This document shows positions 33,544-42,135 of a stretch of DNA of 64,000 nt, in pieces. The stretch is from contig NZ_VBRY01000012.1 of NCBI RefSeq assembly GCF_005818865.1, positions 1-64,000 on the forward strand, read 5' to 3'. The position numbers and the translations under genes were made by a program. The notes below the pieces were generated by a model that was not told the origin of the DNA, searched no databases, and saw only the letters and a program-made list of their open reading frames with translations. The stretch is from Mariprofundus erugo. Its GTDB lineage: Bacteria > Pseudomonadota > Zetaproteobacteria > Mariprofundales > Mariprofundaceae. Within the stretch, counting starts at the first letter, position 1. Each line of letters starts with the position of its first letter.

Positions 33544-34214
33544 GTCAGGTATCAAACAAGCCGGTATGGCGTGAATGGCTGGAAAGTCTGATTGTCATTG
33601 CCCTGCTGGCTATGGTGATTCGCAGCTTTATCGTGGCCCCGTTCAAGATTCCGTCTTCCAGTATGGTGCCGACGCTCGAGGTGGGCGATTACCTGTTTGT
33701 ACTGCGTTATACCTACGGCTTCCGCATTCCGTTTACCGATACCCAGCTGCTTCCCCGTCAGGCGCATCGCGGCGATGTGGCTGTCTTTGTTTTCCCCGAA
33801 GACAAGAGCAAGGATTATATCAAACGTATTGTCGGTCTGCCCGGTGATGTGATTACCTATCGCGAGAATCGTCTGTTTATCAATGGCAAGGAGATGCCCC
33901 TGGAAGAGAAGGGGATGCGCACCTATTTTCTCGGTGATGGCAGTGCCGATGTGTCGGGGCTGTATGAAGAGAATCTTGATGGTGTGAAGCATGATGTGCT
34001 GCGCAAACACTTTTCCATCAGGGATGGTGAGTGGACGGTGCCGGCCGATATGTATTTCGCACTCGGCGATAATCGCAATAACTCCCGTGATTCCCGTTTC
34101 TGGGGATTTATCCCGCAGTCCTACATGGTCGGTCGTGCGGCCGTAATCTGGTGGTCGTGGGATCATGAGAAGAACGCACCACGCTGGGAGCGTCTGGGCA
34201 AGATGATTGACTGA
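33540..34214 (+). CDS. lepB: Signal peptidase I
   Basis: A 224-residue membrane protease that removes signal peptides from exported proteins. One N-terminal transmembrane helix ([18 protein letters not shown]) precedes the nucleophile motif [15 protein letters not shown] (Ser41); the general-base lysine is in [12 protein letters not shown] (about Lys95), and the C-terminal box [17 protein letters not shown] is intact. Single-helix topology is shorter than the two-helix E. coli enzyme. It is translationally coupled to lepA. The small DUF4845 gene often found next, before rnc, is missing; the 153 bp gap holds only the rnc ribosome binding site. Confidence 0.96.
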   Translation: MSQVSNKPVWREWLESLIVIALLAMVIRSFIVAPFKIPSSSMVPTLEVGDYLFVLRYTYGFRIPFTDTQLLPRQAHRGDVAVFVFPEDKSKDYIKRIVGLPGDVITYRENRLFINGKEMPLEEKGMRTYFLGDGSADVSGLYEENLDGVKHDVLRKHFSIRDGEWTVPADMYFALGDNRNNSRDSRFWGFIPQSYMVGRAAVIWWSWDHEKNAPRWERLGKMID

Positions 34215-34367
34215 TTTGCTTTCCGCCCGCTGGCATCCGACCCCGTCGTTGCAGTTCCGGACTGTGAGTGAAGGTCGGGGCGCACTTCATGTCGGGAGAC
34301 AAAGCTGCGTAGATGCAGCCAGACGGCCATGGCGGGTCTTCTGTTCTTTACTGCATGCGGAGGTTTC

Positions 34368-35051
34368 ATGAGTCTGGAAAAAGAGTTGCTCCGGCTACAG
34401 AAGACCATTGCATATACATTTAGTGATATTGCACTGCTGAAGCGGGCGGTGACCCATCGTTCCGACCTTGCCAGTGGTGCTGCCGGCCATATGGAGCGTC
34501 TTGAATTTCTTGGGGATGCCGTACTTGGTCTCGTCATCGCCGAGCATCTGCATCACTGTTTCCCCGACAAGGCGGAAGGCAAACTTTCCCGTATGCGTGC
34601 CAACCTGGTATGCCGGGAGCGATTGCTGCATGTTGAGGCAGAGTGGCGATTGCAGCGTTGTCTGATCGTTGGTGAGGGCGAGCGCAGTGTGCATGGTATC
34701 AAGTCTCCATCCATTGCGGCCAATGCTGTTGAAGCGGTGATCGGAGCCGTATTTGAGGATGGTGGCTGGGAGCAGGCACGCAAGGTGGTGCTGCGTTCAT
34801 GGAAACAGTTGCTGGCCGATATTGATCGGGTCGATACACGTGATGCCAAAAGTCGTTTGCAGGAGCTGACTCAGGCGAAAGGCTGGGGCTTGCCTGTTTA
34901 TACCCTGACAGATCGGGGTGTTGACGCCCATCCCCGTTTTGATGCGGTGTGCAGTGTGCAGGGGCAAGTGGCCGGAAAGGGACAGGGCGAACGCAAGAAA
35001 CTGGCGGAAATCGCCGCAGCCGAACAGGCATGGAGCAAACTGAATCTATGA
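34368..35051 (+). CDS. rnc: Ribonuclease III
   Basis: A 227-residue dsRNA-specific endonuclease for rRNA and mRNA processing. The catalytic signature ERLEFLGDAVLGL and the later acidic residues (KSPSIAANAVEAVIGAVFED) are intact, and the C-terminus has a dsRNA-binding domain (DAKSRLQELTQAKG, then a lysine-rich KGQGERKKLAEIAAAEQAW). GGAGG seven bases before ATG 34368 decides the start over an upstream frame opening at 34329. The stop overlaps the start of era (ATGA). Confidence 0.96.
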   Translation: MSLEKELLRLQKTIAYTFSDIALLKRAVTHRSDLASGAAGHMERLEFLGDAVLGLVIAEHLHHCFPDKAEGKLSRMRANLVCRERLLHVEAEWRLQRCLIVGEGERSVHGIKSPSIAANAVEAVIGAVFEDGGWEQARKVVLRSWKQLLADIDRVDTRDAKSRLQELTQAKGWGLPVYTLTDRGVDAHPRFDAVCSVQGQVAGKGQGERKKLAEIAAAEQAWSKLNL

Positions 35052-35956
35052 GTGAAACTACTTTTCATTGCGGCACGGTGGCCCTGCTGGGGCGGCCGAA
35101 CGTCGGCAAATCGACATTAATGAACCATGTGATCGGGGCCAAGGTGGCGATTGTGACGCCGAAACCGCAGACAACCCGTCATCGTATTCTCGGCATATAC
35201 AGCGATGATGATCGCCAGATTGTATTTGTTGATACCCCGGGCATTCATAAGGGCGACAAGCAGCTTAACCGCAATATGGTGCGCGTTGCCTATGCTGCGG
35301 CCGAAGAGGCCGATGTGCTGGCGATTATGCAGGATGTGACGCAGCCACTGGACAGCGCCACGCGTGCCCTGATTGAACGCTTTGCTGACGGACGCCTGAA
35401 GCAGCCGCGCATTCATGTGCTGAACAAGGTCGATGCGGTCAACAAGGAGGCGCTGCTGCCGCGACTGGCACAGATGCAACAGCTGGATCCGGGGGCATCG
35501 GCATTTATCCCGGTATCGGCCCGTAAAGGGGTGCAGCTTCATATGCTGCTGGATGAAATTGCCAGGCTGTTACCTGAGCAGCCACCCATGTATGAGCCGG
35601 ACTGGTTTACCGATCAGAGTCAGAGGCAGCTGGCGGCAGAGTATGTGCGTGAACAGGTGTTTCTGGGCATGCAGCAGGAAATTCCGTTCCAGACGGCGGT
35701 CGAAGTGGAGCGATTCGATGAGTGTGCTGACGGTACGGTTGAGATTGATGCCGTGATTCTGGTGGGCAGTGAGCGCCATAAGCCGATGCTGATTGGTAAG
35801 GGTGGTTTCCGTATGAAGGAGATCGGTACACGTGCCAGGCTCGGTCTGGAAAAGCTGCTGGATTGCCGGATTCATCTGAACCTTTGGGTGAAAGTGGATC
35901 CCGACTGGTTTAATCACCCCGGCAAGCTGGCTGATCTGGGGCTGGGTGCAGAGTAG
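35048..35956 (+). CDS. era: GTPase Era
   Basis: A 302-residue GTPase that binds the 3' end of 16S rRNA during 30S assembly. GTP motifs GRPNVGKST, DTPGIHKG and NKVD are present, and the C-terminal KH domain carries GKGGFRMKEIGTRARLGLE. The start overlaps rnc by 4 bases and gives the standard N-terminus. The rnc-era-recO order is widely conserved. Confidence 0.96.
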   Translation: MSETTFHCGTVALLGRPNVGKSTLMNHVIGAKVAIVTPKPQTTRHRILGIYSDDDRQIVFVDTPGIHKGDKQLNRNMVRVAYAAAEEADVLAIMQDVTQPLDSATRALIERFADGRLKQPRIHVLNKVDAVNKEALLPRLAQMQQLDPGASAFIPVSARKGVQLHMLLDEIARLLPEQPPMYEPDWFTDQSQRQLAAEYVREQVFLGMQQEIPFQTAVEVERFDECADGTVEIDAVILVGSERHKPMLIGKGGFRMKEIGTRARLGLEKLLDCRIHLNLWVKVDPDWFNHPGKLADLGLGAE

Positions 35957-35970
35957 CCTGATTCACCGCA

Positions 35971-36669
35971 ATGGCTGAACTCATGGATCAGGCGTTACTG
36001 CTTCGCCGCATACCTTATAGCGAAACATCCCTGATTTGCCACTTTCTTACTCCCGCTCATGGTCGGGTGACATTGATGGCGAGAGGGGCGAGAGGGGCTA
36101 AAAGTCCATTTCGTGCCACGCTGGCGCCGCTGTATCGTTTGCATATTCGCTGGCGCCCCGGGCGCAGTGGCATGGGAACGCTGCTGGATGCAGGGAGAGC
36201 GGGCATGCTGGTGGATGAGGCATATATGCTCGATGGGTTGCAGCTGCTGGCTATCGCCAGTCAGCTGTTTCAGGAAGGAGATCCGCACGGATTTTCCGAG
36301 TTGTCAGATGCCATGACCTTGCTTGCCAGTCGCCATCAGGATGAGGGATTATGCGCCGCATTCTGGCTGCTGCTGGATCGGGCGGGATTGCTTGGTGATC
36401 TTCTGCACTGCTGGCAGTGCGGTGAGGCCGTGGCTGATGCGGCGCTGATGGCCTGGAAAGGCGCGCAGCTGATCTGTTCTGACTGTGGAGAGGGGGGGGC
36501 GGTTTCTCCCGGTATGCGAAAAGGGATTGCCGGTGTCATGAGACAGGGCAATGTTCGCCTTTCCGCCAGAGACCTTCAGCACTGGCGTATGATGATCGGG
36601 CAGGTGATGCGGGAGCATGGCATGAAATTGCCGGAGGGGTTCCGGCAGTTAAGCCCGCAACCCAAATAA
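35971..36669 (+). CDS. recO: DNA repair protein RecO
   Basis: A 232-residue RecO, which anneals single strands and loads RecA in the RecFOR pathway. The N-terminal OB fold (ALLLRRIPYSETSLICHFLT then GRVTLMARGARG) and a helical C-terminal half are as expected; a possible zinc site is formed by CWQCGEAV and CSDCGEGG. It starts 14 bp after era and is followed by pdxJ. Confidence 0.9.
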   Translation: MAELMDQALLLRRIPYSETSLICHFLTPAHGRVTLMARGARGAKSPFRATLAPLYRLHIRWRPGRSGMGTLLDAGRAGMLVDEAYMLDGLQLLAIASQLFQEGDPHGFSELSDAMTLLASRHQDEGLCAAFWLLLDRAGLLGDLLHCWQCGEAVADAALMAWKGAQLICSDCGEGGAVSPGMRKGIAGVMRQGNVRLSARDLQHWRMMIGQVMREHGMKLPEGFRQLSPQPK

Positions 36670-36693
36670 TGACAGAGTATTAGAGGGGAAAAG

Positions 36694-37404
36694 ATGAATC
36701 TGGGTGTGAATATTGATCATATTGCCACATTGCGACAGGCGCGTGGCACACCTTATCCGGATCCGCTTGCGGCGGTGCCGGTCTGTCTGGCTGCGGGTGC
36801 AGGCAGCATTACCGCCCATCTGCGCGAGGATCGTCGCCATATTCAGGATCACGATATTGAGCGGCTGGCGGCCTATCCCGGCCTGCATCTGAATATGGAG
36901 ATGGGAGCGACCGATGAGATGGTGGCAATATGCGAGCGGCTCAGGCCATTCGCCTGTTGTCTGGTGCCTGAGAAACGTGAAGAGCTGACCACCGAGGGCG
37001 GGCTGGATGTGGTGGCGCACCAGAGCCGGTTGGCAGCAGTGGTGGAGCGACTGACAGCAGTCGGGGTGCGCGTATCGATGTTTATTGATCCTGTCCCTGA
37101 ACAGATTCGGGCCAGCCGGGCGATTGGTGCGCCGGTGATTGAGCTGCATACCGGTCACTACGCCAACTATCGTGGTCAGATGCAATCAAATGAGCTGGCG
37201 GCACTGCGTGACGGGGCCAGTCTTGCCGGTGATCTTGGTCTGATTGTGCATGCCGGGCATGGTTTGACGGTTGAGAATACGCCGGCCATTTGTGCGATAC
37301 CTGAAATTGAAGAGCTGAATATCGGCCATGCCATTGTTGCCGATGCTATTTTCAAGGGTCTGCATCAGGCCGTTGCCGACTTTAAGGCAGTGATGGTCCG
37401 CTGA
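36694..37404 (+). CDS. pdxJ: Pyridoxine 5'-phosphate synthase
   Basis: A 236-residue TIM barrel that condenses 1-deoxyxylulose-5-phosphate with 3-amino-1-hydroxyacetone phosphate to form pyridoxine 5'-phosphate. Family blocks [48 protein letters not shown] and [14 protein letters not shown] are intact. AGAGGGG precedes the ATG. The stop and the acpS start share one base (TGATG). Confidence 0.97.
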   Translation: MNLGVNIDHIATLRQARGTPYPDPLAAVPVCLAAGAGSITAHLREDRRHIQDHDIERLAAYPGLHLNMEMGATDEMVAICERLRPFACCLVPEKREELTTEGGLDVVAHQSRLAAVVERLTAVGVRVSMFIDPVPEQIRASRAIGAPVIELHTGHYANYRGQMQSNELAALRDGASLAGDLGLIVHAGHGLTVENTPAICAIPEIEELNIGHAIVADAIFKGLHQAVADFKAVMVR

Positions 37405-37787
37405 TGGCGATCGCAGGCATTGGCGTGGATCGTGTGGTGATCTCTCGCATTGCCCATACACGTGATCGTTTCGGCGAGCGTTTTCACCAGCGTGTCTATA
37501 CCGCTACCGAGGTGGCTCAGGCTCAGGCCAAAGGTAATCCGGCCAGGCGTCTTGCCATGCTGTTTGCCGCCAAGGAGGCGGTATCAAAAGCGCTGGGAAC
37601 CGGTTTTCACCAGGGCGTAGCCGCCCGTTTTATCGAGATTGTGCATCAGCCGAGTGGAAAGCCGGAGGTGATTTTGCATGCCGGTGCCGAAGCTGCTGCT
37701 GCCCGGGCCGGGATTGTTTCGGTACACGTATCACTGACCGATGATGATGGTGTGGCGATGGCATTTGCCGTGGCTGAGCGGGCCTGA
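37404..37787 (+). CDS. acpS: Holo-[acyl-carrier-protein] synthase
   Basis: A 127-residue phosphopantetheinyl transferase that activates acyl carrier protein with the CoA arm. Magnesium-binding GVDRV near 7-11 and the FAAKEAVSKALGTG block are in place; the canonical GIGxDxV reads GIGVDRV. Normal length. Last gene of the lepA-acpS run; it abuts the converging GGDEF-EAL gene with no gap at all (37787/37788), so no dedicated terminator is visible. Confidence 0.94.
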   Translation: MAIAGIGVDRVVISRIAHTRDRFGERFHQRVYTATEVAQAQAKGNPARRLAMLFAAKEAVSKALGTGFHQGVAARFIEIVHQPSGKPEVILHAGAEAAAARAGIVSVHVSLTDDDGVAMAFAVAERA

Positions 37788-40700
37788 TCAGAGAAGTGAA
37801 GGGGCTGTAGTGCGGGAGCGCAGCAATGCGCTGGTCGCCTCTGCAGTCAGCGGTTTGCCAAGCAGATAACCCTGGATCATATCACAGCCCTCCTGCCGCA
37901 GGAATTGCAGCTGTTCATGTGTTTCAACGCCTTCGGCGACCACCTTCAGCCCCAGTGAGTGGGCCATGGCAATAATGGTTCGAACAATGACGGCGTCTTC
38001 AGCGTTGTTGGGCAGGTCGCGAATAAAGGCAATATCAATCTTCAGATGCTGTGCGGGTAACCGCTTGAGGTAGGCCAGCGAAGAGTAGCCGGTGCCGAAG
38101 TCATCGATGGCGATATAAATACCCTGAGCGGCCAGGCTGGTCATAATGTCAATGGCGGTGTCCGGCTGATTCATGGCAGCCGTTTCGGTGACCTCGATCT
38201 CAAACCAGTCGGGTGAGGCTCCGGCGTTCACAATATGTGTGACAATCTGCTCGGCAAGCCCCTGTTGCATCAACTCGACAGCAGAGATATTGATGCTGAT
38301 CCTGGCCGGCCGGATGGACTCCTGTTCCCAGATGATGGCCTGCCTGGATGCTTCGCTGATGACCCACTCGGTCACCGGGCGGATCAGACCCGTTTCTTCG
38401 GCCAGGGGAATAAACTCTGCCGGCGATACCATACCCAGCTCCGGATGGTGCCAGCGAATCAGGCTCTCGACGCCTGTGATGATATTGCCCTGTGGTGTCA
38501 GGCTGAACTGGCTCTGGTAATGAAGTTGCAGCTGACCGCGTTCTGCGGCCAGTTTGAGTTCCTGCTCAAGCCGGATGCGACGATTGGCTGTCTGGGCCAG
38601 CTCGCTGGAGAAGCAGTAGGTATCCAGATGATTCTGTTTGGCATAATACATGGCATTGTCGGCATACTTGAGCAGCGTATCGCTCTCTTTTGCATCGTCC
38701 GGGAAGCAGGCGAGACCGATACTGACGCCGATATTAAAGGTGTGCCCCCCCTGCATAATCGGCAGTTGCAACGCCTGGGTCAGTTTGCCGGCCACATGCA
38801 GGGCGCTGGTCTGGTCGGTTTCCGGAAGCAGTACGGCAAACTCATCGCCTCCCATGCGGGCTGCTGTGTCGGATGATCGCAGGTTGAGCCGGATGCGCTC
38901 TCCCACCGCCTGCAGCACCATATCGCCACACGCATGTCCCTGGGTGTCGTTAATGGCCTTGAATCGATCAAGATCAAGAAACAGCATGCACAGTTGCCGG
39001 TCTCTCCGGCGCGCCTGGTTGCATGCCTGTTCCAGTCGATCGATAAACAGACGGCGGTTGGGAAGCCCGGTGAGTTCATCCGAGTAGGAGAGCAGTGTCA
39101 GCTGCTCCTCGGCCCGCTTGCGATCACTGATATCCTGTATCAGCACCTGCACGGCAGGCGTGCCGTCATACACAATCGGAACGCCGCGCAAATCGGCCCA
39201 GAAATAGGTGCCGTCAAGCCGCTGTATCCGCTGCTCGGTCGGATCAATATGCCCCCCTTGCTGCAGGGTGGTCATCAGTGCCGAAACATGGGGACGATCA
39301 TCCGGATAAACGCAGTCGGCTATGGAGTATGGGTACAGTTCATCGGCGGTTGATGCTGCCAGCATTTTCAAGGCGGCCGGATTGACAAAACGTACCTTGT
39401 CGCCACATTGGATCACAATGCCCATCGGTGTGGTTTCAACCAGTTGGCGGTGCTTGGTTTCACTATCCTCCAGCGTTTGCCGTACCTGCTCGCGCAGCAG
39501 CAGCTCCGAGACAATTTCCTGTACCTGCTGGCAGAAGTTCAGAAATTCGGGCGGTCTCTCTGTGCCATGGGAGAATCTCAGGTGTAGCAGGCCGGTGCGT
39601 TTGCCATCATGGATCACCGGCAGACAGTACATATCCTCGCCGGTGACCGACTGCATATGGTCACAGCTGACGGCATCGCCGGTATCCATGGACTGGCCGC
39701 ACAGGCACTGGTCGGCAGCGATGGTGAGATGACGCATTTTTACATCACGCTGCCAGCCATGGCTGGCCGACAGCCAGAGCTGATCGCCCTGCAGTGTGTA
39801 GATGGCGGCGGATGTGATGGACCAGGGGCTGGAGAGGATGGCGACCAGCATCTCCTTCAGTCGTGTGTGCAGGGCGATGGGGGCCTGGCTGGTTGCGCGC
39901 AGGTTGAGCAGGGTGCTCTGGACCCAGGCATGGATTTTCTGCTGGCTGATATCGCCGAGTACGATGGAGAACTGCCTGGCATTGCCGCTGGTGAAGGCAT
40001 GGATGGCAATTTCGCCGGTGAACTGGGAGCCATCCTGTCGCTGTCCGCGTATCTCCCTGATCTTGCCAATGGCACAGTTGCTTTCACCGTCTATTTCAGC
40101 CTTGAACCAGCGCCGGTGTGCCTCCCTGATATCGTTCGGCAAAAGATCGTGAATGGTCAGGTATTGCCACTCGGTGACGGGATAGCCGAACAGGGCGATG
40201 GCGGCAGGGTTGGCCCGCAAAATTTTACCCTCTTCATCAATGACCAGAATACAGTCATGGGCATGATCGATGACGGCAGCAAGTTTTTGACGTTCTCCCG
40301 ACAGTTCGCTGGTGCGGATTTCCACCTCGCTTTGCAGGCGTGTGTTAAGGCGGGTACGGGTGAACAGCAGCAGTGATAACAGTGCTGTGATGACCAATCC
40401 GGTCAGCAGCATCCAGTAGGTGTGATGCACAAATGCCTGGCTGTGCAGCTCGGGCAGTGCCCGTGTGTGGATCATGAAGTGAGAACCGGCAACGTCGAAG
40501 GGGGCCTGCCAGCTGTAATGCTGTTGTGGTGTGACCAGGCTGTGATCCTTGCGCAGGCGGGATGAGTGGCTGAACAGGCGCTCGATGCGGTCATCCGCGC
40601 GGATATCCACATCGATATCCAGTCCTGCTACGCCAACAGAAGCAATGGCCTGCTCAACCATGATGCTGGCATTCCAGGTACATATTGCATAGATGCGTTG

Positions 40701-41183
40701 ATCGCCCTCTCCATCGGCAAGGGTAATGCGCAATGCGCTGTCGCCGTGGTCGCGATCAATCCGTTGCCAGTGATAACTTCCCGCATGCAGCTGTGAAAGG
40801 GTGCCCGGGTCGGGCAGTGCGGAGGTTGTGGTGCTGTCGTGCTGTCGCAGAGTGATGATGTTGCCGGTCAGGGCCGGAGAAATGATGCTGATTTCATCCA
40901 GGGTGTCGGTGTGAAGATCCAGCAGGCTGCGCATGAATCTGCGCGCCTCGTCGTCACTTATCGGGTGTATCGGGCTGTGCATGAAGGCGATAAGGGTGCC
41001 TGATACATCACTCTGGCGCTGCAGCATGTTGCGTATGGCGCCCAGCTTCTCCTGGCTGCTCAGATTGATTTCATTGTTGATCAGTTGTTCATTGATACCT
41101 TGCTGATAATGGTAGGTCACCATGTTGACCGTCAGGCCGGCGATCAGCACAAGCAACCAGCTGTAGCGGAACAGCAGGGTCAT
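37788..41183 (-). CDS. Multidomain diguanylate cyclase/phosphodiesterase (GGDEF-EAL)
   Basis: An 1131-residue membrane-bound c-di-GMP enzyme. An N-terminal helix, a roughly 220-residue periplasmic sensor region and a second helix near 262-280 (MLLTGLVITALLSLLLF) are followed by a PAS domain (about 300-420), a GAF-like domain (about 430-570), a second PAS (about 580-700), GGDEF and EAL. The cyclase site is an intact GGDEF near 777, with an RSSD inhibitory site five residues before it. The phosphodiesterase domain reads ESL at the signature, but the other catalytic residues look present: NISA, EVTET, DDFGTGYSSL, KIDIAF and AEGVET. Both activities are therefore possible. It overlaps the upstream response regulator gene by one base, implying joint control. 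Confidence 0.88.
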   Translation of the reverse strand: MTLLFRYSWLLVLIAGLTVNMVTYHYQQGINEQLINNEINLSSQEKLGAIRNMLQRQSDVSGTLIAFMHSPIHPISDDEARRFMRSLLDLHTDTLDEISIISPALTGNIITLRQHDSTTTSALPDPGTLSQLHAGSYHWQRIDRDHGDSALRITLADGEGDQRIYAICTWNASIMVEQAIASVGVAGLDIDVDIRADDRIERLFSHSSRLRKDHSLVTPQQHYSWQAPFDVAGSHFMIHTRALPELHSQAFVHHTYWMLLTGLVITALLSLLLFTRTRLNTRLQSEVEIRTSELSGERQKLAAVIDHAHDCILVIDEEGKILRANPAAIALFGYPVTEWQYLTIHDLLPNDIREAHRRWFKAEIDGESNCAIGKIREIRGQRQDGSQFTGEIAIHAFTSGNARQFSIVLGDISQQKIHAWVQSTLLNLRATSQAPIALHTRLKEMLVAILSSPWSITSAAIYTLQGDQLWLSASHGWQRDVKMRHLTIAADQCLCGQSMDTGDAVSCDHMQSVTGEDMYCLPVIHDGKRTGLLHLRFSHGTERPPEFLNFCQQVQEIVSELLLREQVRQTLEDSETKHRQLVETTPMGIVIQCGDKVRFVNPAALKMLAASTADELYPYSIADCVYPDDRPHVSALMTTLQQGGHIDPTEQRIQRLDGTYFWADLRGVPIVYDGTPAVQVLIQDISDRKRAEEQLTLLSYSDELTGLPNRRLFIDRLEQACNQARRRDRQLCMLFLDLDRFKAINDTQGHACGDMVLQAVGERIRLNLRSSDTAARMGGDEFAVLLPETDQTSALHVAGKLTQALQLPIMQGGHTFNIGVSIGLACFPDDAKESDTLLKYADNAMYYAKQNHLDTYCFSSELAQTANRRIRLEQELKLAAERGQLQLHYQSQFSLTPQGNIITGVESLIRWHHPELGMVSPAEFIPLAEETGLIRPVTEWVISEASRQAIIWEQESIRPARISINISAVELMQQGLAEQIVTHIVNAGASPDWFEIEVTETAAMNQPDTAIDIMTSLAAQGIYIAIDDFGTGYSSLAYLKRLPAQHLKIDIAFIRDLPNNAEDAVIVRTIIAMAHSLGLKVVAEGVETHEQLQFLRQEGCDMIQGYLLGKPLTAEATSALLRSRTTAPSLL

Positions 41184-41575
41184 TATTTCGCCGCAGTAGT
41201 CAGCATGTGCTGAACTGAATCAATCAGAATCAGAGGGACGAAAGGTTTGCTGAGAATATGATTGATACCAAGGGCCCTGGCGCGCTTTTCCGATTCACCG
41301 AACAGAAATCCGCTCATCAGCAGAATAGGGGGGAACCTGTATTGTTCCTGCTGTTGCATCACCTCGATCAGGTCGAGGATATTGCCATCACAAAGACTCA
41401 TGTCGGTGATGATGGCATCCCAGCTCATGCGGTTGAGCGCCTGCCGCGCCTCCTCAATGGAGTTGGCCTGCTCAATCTGTCCGGCAAGTTCAAACTCACG
41501 CAGCAGGTCTGCAACGACCTCACGGATAGAGGTTTGATCTTCGATGACCAGAATGCGATGGGAGTTTCCGTTCAT
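41183..41575 (-). CDS. Single-domain response regulator
   Basis: A 130-residue CheY-like receiver without an output domain. Key residues are present: acidic pair Glu12/Asp13, phosphoacceptor Asp58 in AIITDMSL, Ser88 in LLMSGF, and Lys110 in LSKPF. Such proteins pass phosphate or act by protein contact. Overlapping by one base with the GGDEF-EAL gene, it probably adjusts that enzyme or shares its signal; no histidine kinase is adjacent. The ATG at 41575 is used; the frame opens a little earlier only with a TTG. Confidence 0.87.
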   Translation of the reverse strand: MNGNSHRILVIEDQTSIREVVADLLREFELAGQIEQANSIEEARQALNRMSWDAIITDMSLCDGNILDLIEVMQQQEQYRFPPILLMSGFLFGESEKRARALGINHILSKPFVPLILIDSVQHMLTTAAK

Positions 41576-42135
41576 ACAATCCAATCCAGTAGCACGGGCG
41601 GACCAGACTGTCCGTGCATTGATTCATTTGGTTACCGGCTGCTGCCGGTATCAGGTTATCCCTGTTTGCGCCGGTTCAGGTAACCACCCGTACAAGTATC
41701 AAGAGTCGTGCCACAGAGTAGCATCAGAATGGTCGAACGGTAAGGGCTTTCATTGCCATGATCATGTATGCCAGGTATATTTTTAGTGTCAGCGGTCGGG
41801 GCGGTATCTCTCTTAGTGCTGTCCCTGCAAGGCTTTATAGGAATCTGTATGACGCTTGATTGCTCACAGATCAAAGGCGCCGGTGTCGGACTGGTGATCG
41901 TGAATACTGGCAGGGGATGTGATCGTTGTGTTGGATTTCAGAGTTTTTCGGATGACGTTCCGGTATCAGGCCCGTTGATACCGGCCCATATATGTGCCAT
42001 GCTGGCCGGGTATCCGGTTATTCGGGGCGCGGCTCGGGATGGGGGCACTCTCTGTTTATAGATTGACAGCCGGGCGGTGGTAAAGGGGAAAGCAGCTTAA
42101 TGTAAGCAAGGTTTCGTGAACGGGAGGGAGAGTGT
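41576..42135. other. Hairpin-rich intergenic region, 560 bp
   Basis: Divergent region between the response regulator and nnr. Inverted repeats are seen at 41592-41617 (GCACGG/CCGTGC), 41633-41650 (TACCGGC/GCCGGTA, 4-base loop) and 41960-41984 (9-bp arms CCGGTATCA/TGATACCGG, 7-base loop). A 97-codon frame at 41768-42061 with a hydrophobic start lacks a ribosome binding site and is not accepted as a gene. No promoter is convincing. Confidence 0.45.

Noticed and set aside
41768-42061. 97-codon frame with hydrophobic N-terminus
   Set aside because: No ribosome binding site, contains a perfect hairpin, no familiar pattern.
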